From UBA5336 sp964492485 (GTDB lineage Bacteria > Pseudomonadota > Alphaproteobacteria > Caulobacterales > Hyphomonadaceae), in contig CAZBKM010000014.1 in the NCBI GenBank assembly GCA_964492485.1, positions 7,543-71,542 of the forward strand: a stretch of 64,000 bases of DNA, given 5' to 3'. The notes below the pieces were generated by a model. It saw nothing but the letters and a program-made list of their open reading frames with translations. It ran no database searches and was not told where the DNA came from. The translations under genes were made by a program, and so were the position numbers. This document shows, in pieces, positions 63,944 through 64,000 of this stretch. Every line of letters begins with the position of its first letter. The stretch's first letter is position 1.

Positions 63944-64000
63944 GTTTTTGAGCATTTTCTTAACGCGAACCGGGTCCCACTTCGCTCGAAAATGCCATAG
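63942..64000 (+). repeat. Dispersed two-hairpin repeat, copy C (second half only)
   Basis: 54 bases from 63942 match copy A 42271-42324 with two mismatches (TTGTTTTTGAGCATTTTC... AATGC). The first hairpin is missing, replaced by the 33-base inverted repeat. The element may continue beyond the window. Confidence 0.85.

Overview
The window looks like chromosomal DNA of a high-GC, aerobic or microaerobic alphaproteobacterium. Supporting features are a ChvG-ChvI two-component system, a DivL-type tyrosine pseudokinase next to a CtrA-type TTAA-N7-TTAA site, a GAAC-N7-GAAC (alphaproteobacterial LexA) box before imuA-imuB-dnaE2, a full ccoNOQP-ccoGHIS set behind an FNR/FixK box, and dispersed palindromic repeats resembling those of Rhizobiales. 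I cannot name the genus from sequence alone. No phage, transposase, CRISPR or rRNA was seen; there is one tRNA-Leu(UAA).

Layout. 1-2.7 kb: chvI, a cyclophilin gene and chvG on the minus strand (chvG cut by the window edge). 3.1-7.9 kb: DUF3253 protein, serine hydrolase, acyl-CoA dehydrogenase, thioesterase, flavin monooxygenase-like protein and a small unknown gene. 7.9-13.2 kb: der, bamB, a YfgM-like TPR protein, panB, nnrU. 13.3-17.6 kb: an RND pump and its adaptor. 17.9-21.4 kb: alpha/beta hydrolase, thiolase, CoA-transferase/racemase. 21.4-27.0 kb: the SOS mutagenesis cassette imuA-imuB-dnaE2. 27.1-32.0 kb: three exported proteins of unknown function that share a two-cysteine module. 32.2-42.1 kb: an acetate module (small symporter subunit, Na+/acetate symporter, CrbS-like sensor, CrbR-like regulator, DcaP-like porin, acetyl-CoA synthetase). 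42.2-50.4 kb: a palindromic repeat, tRNA-Leu, divL-like gene, EamA transporter, NUDIX hydrolase, RNase R, a TetR regulator and a small Cys-rich membrane protein. 50.6-58.6 kb: cbb3 cytochrome oxidase and its assembly genes. 58.7-64 kb: a DUF2189 membrane protein, then an exopolysaccharide island (ExoY-like, ExoA-like, an ExoK-like GH16 protein that has lost two catalytic acids, a small membrane protein) inside an AT-rich, repeat-rich neighbourhood.

How genes work together. The acetate genes give outer-membrane entry, Na+-coupled uptake, sensing and activation to acetyl-CoA. The cbb3 genes form two adjacent clusters for the oxidase and for its copper/heme maturation, probably induced at low oxygen. 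ImuA-ImuB-DnaE2 act as one translesion mutasome under LexA. The EPS genes cover the first sugar transfer, a later glycosyl transfer and a secreted glucan-binding or former glucanase protein. The most unusual material is the 27-32 kb exported cluster, the degenerate GH16 protein, the CtrA-type site next to the DivL-like gene, and the mosaic of repeats around the EPS genes.
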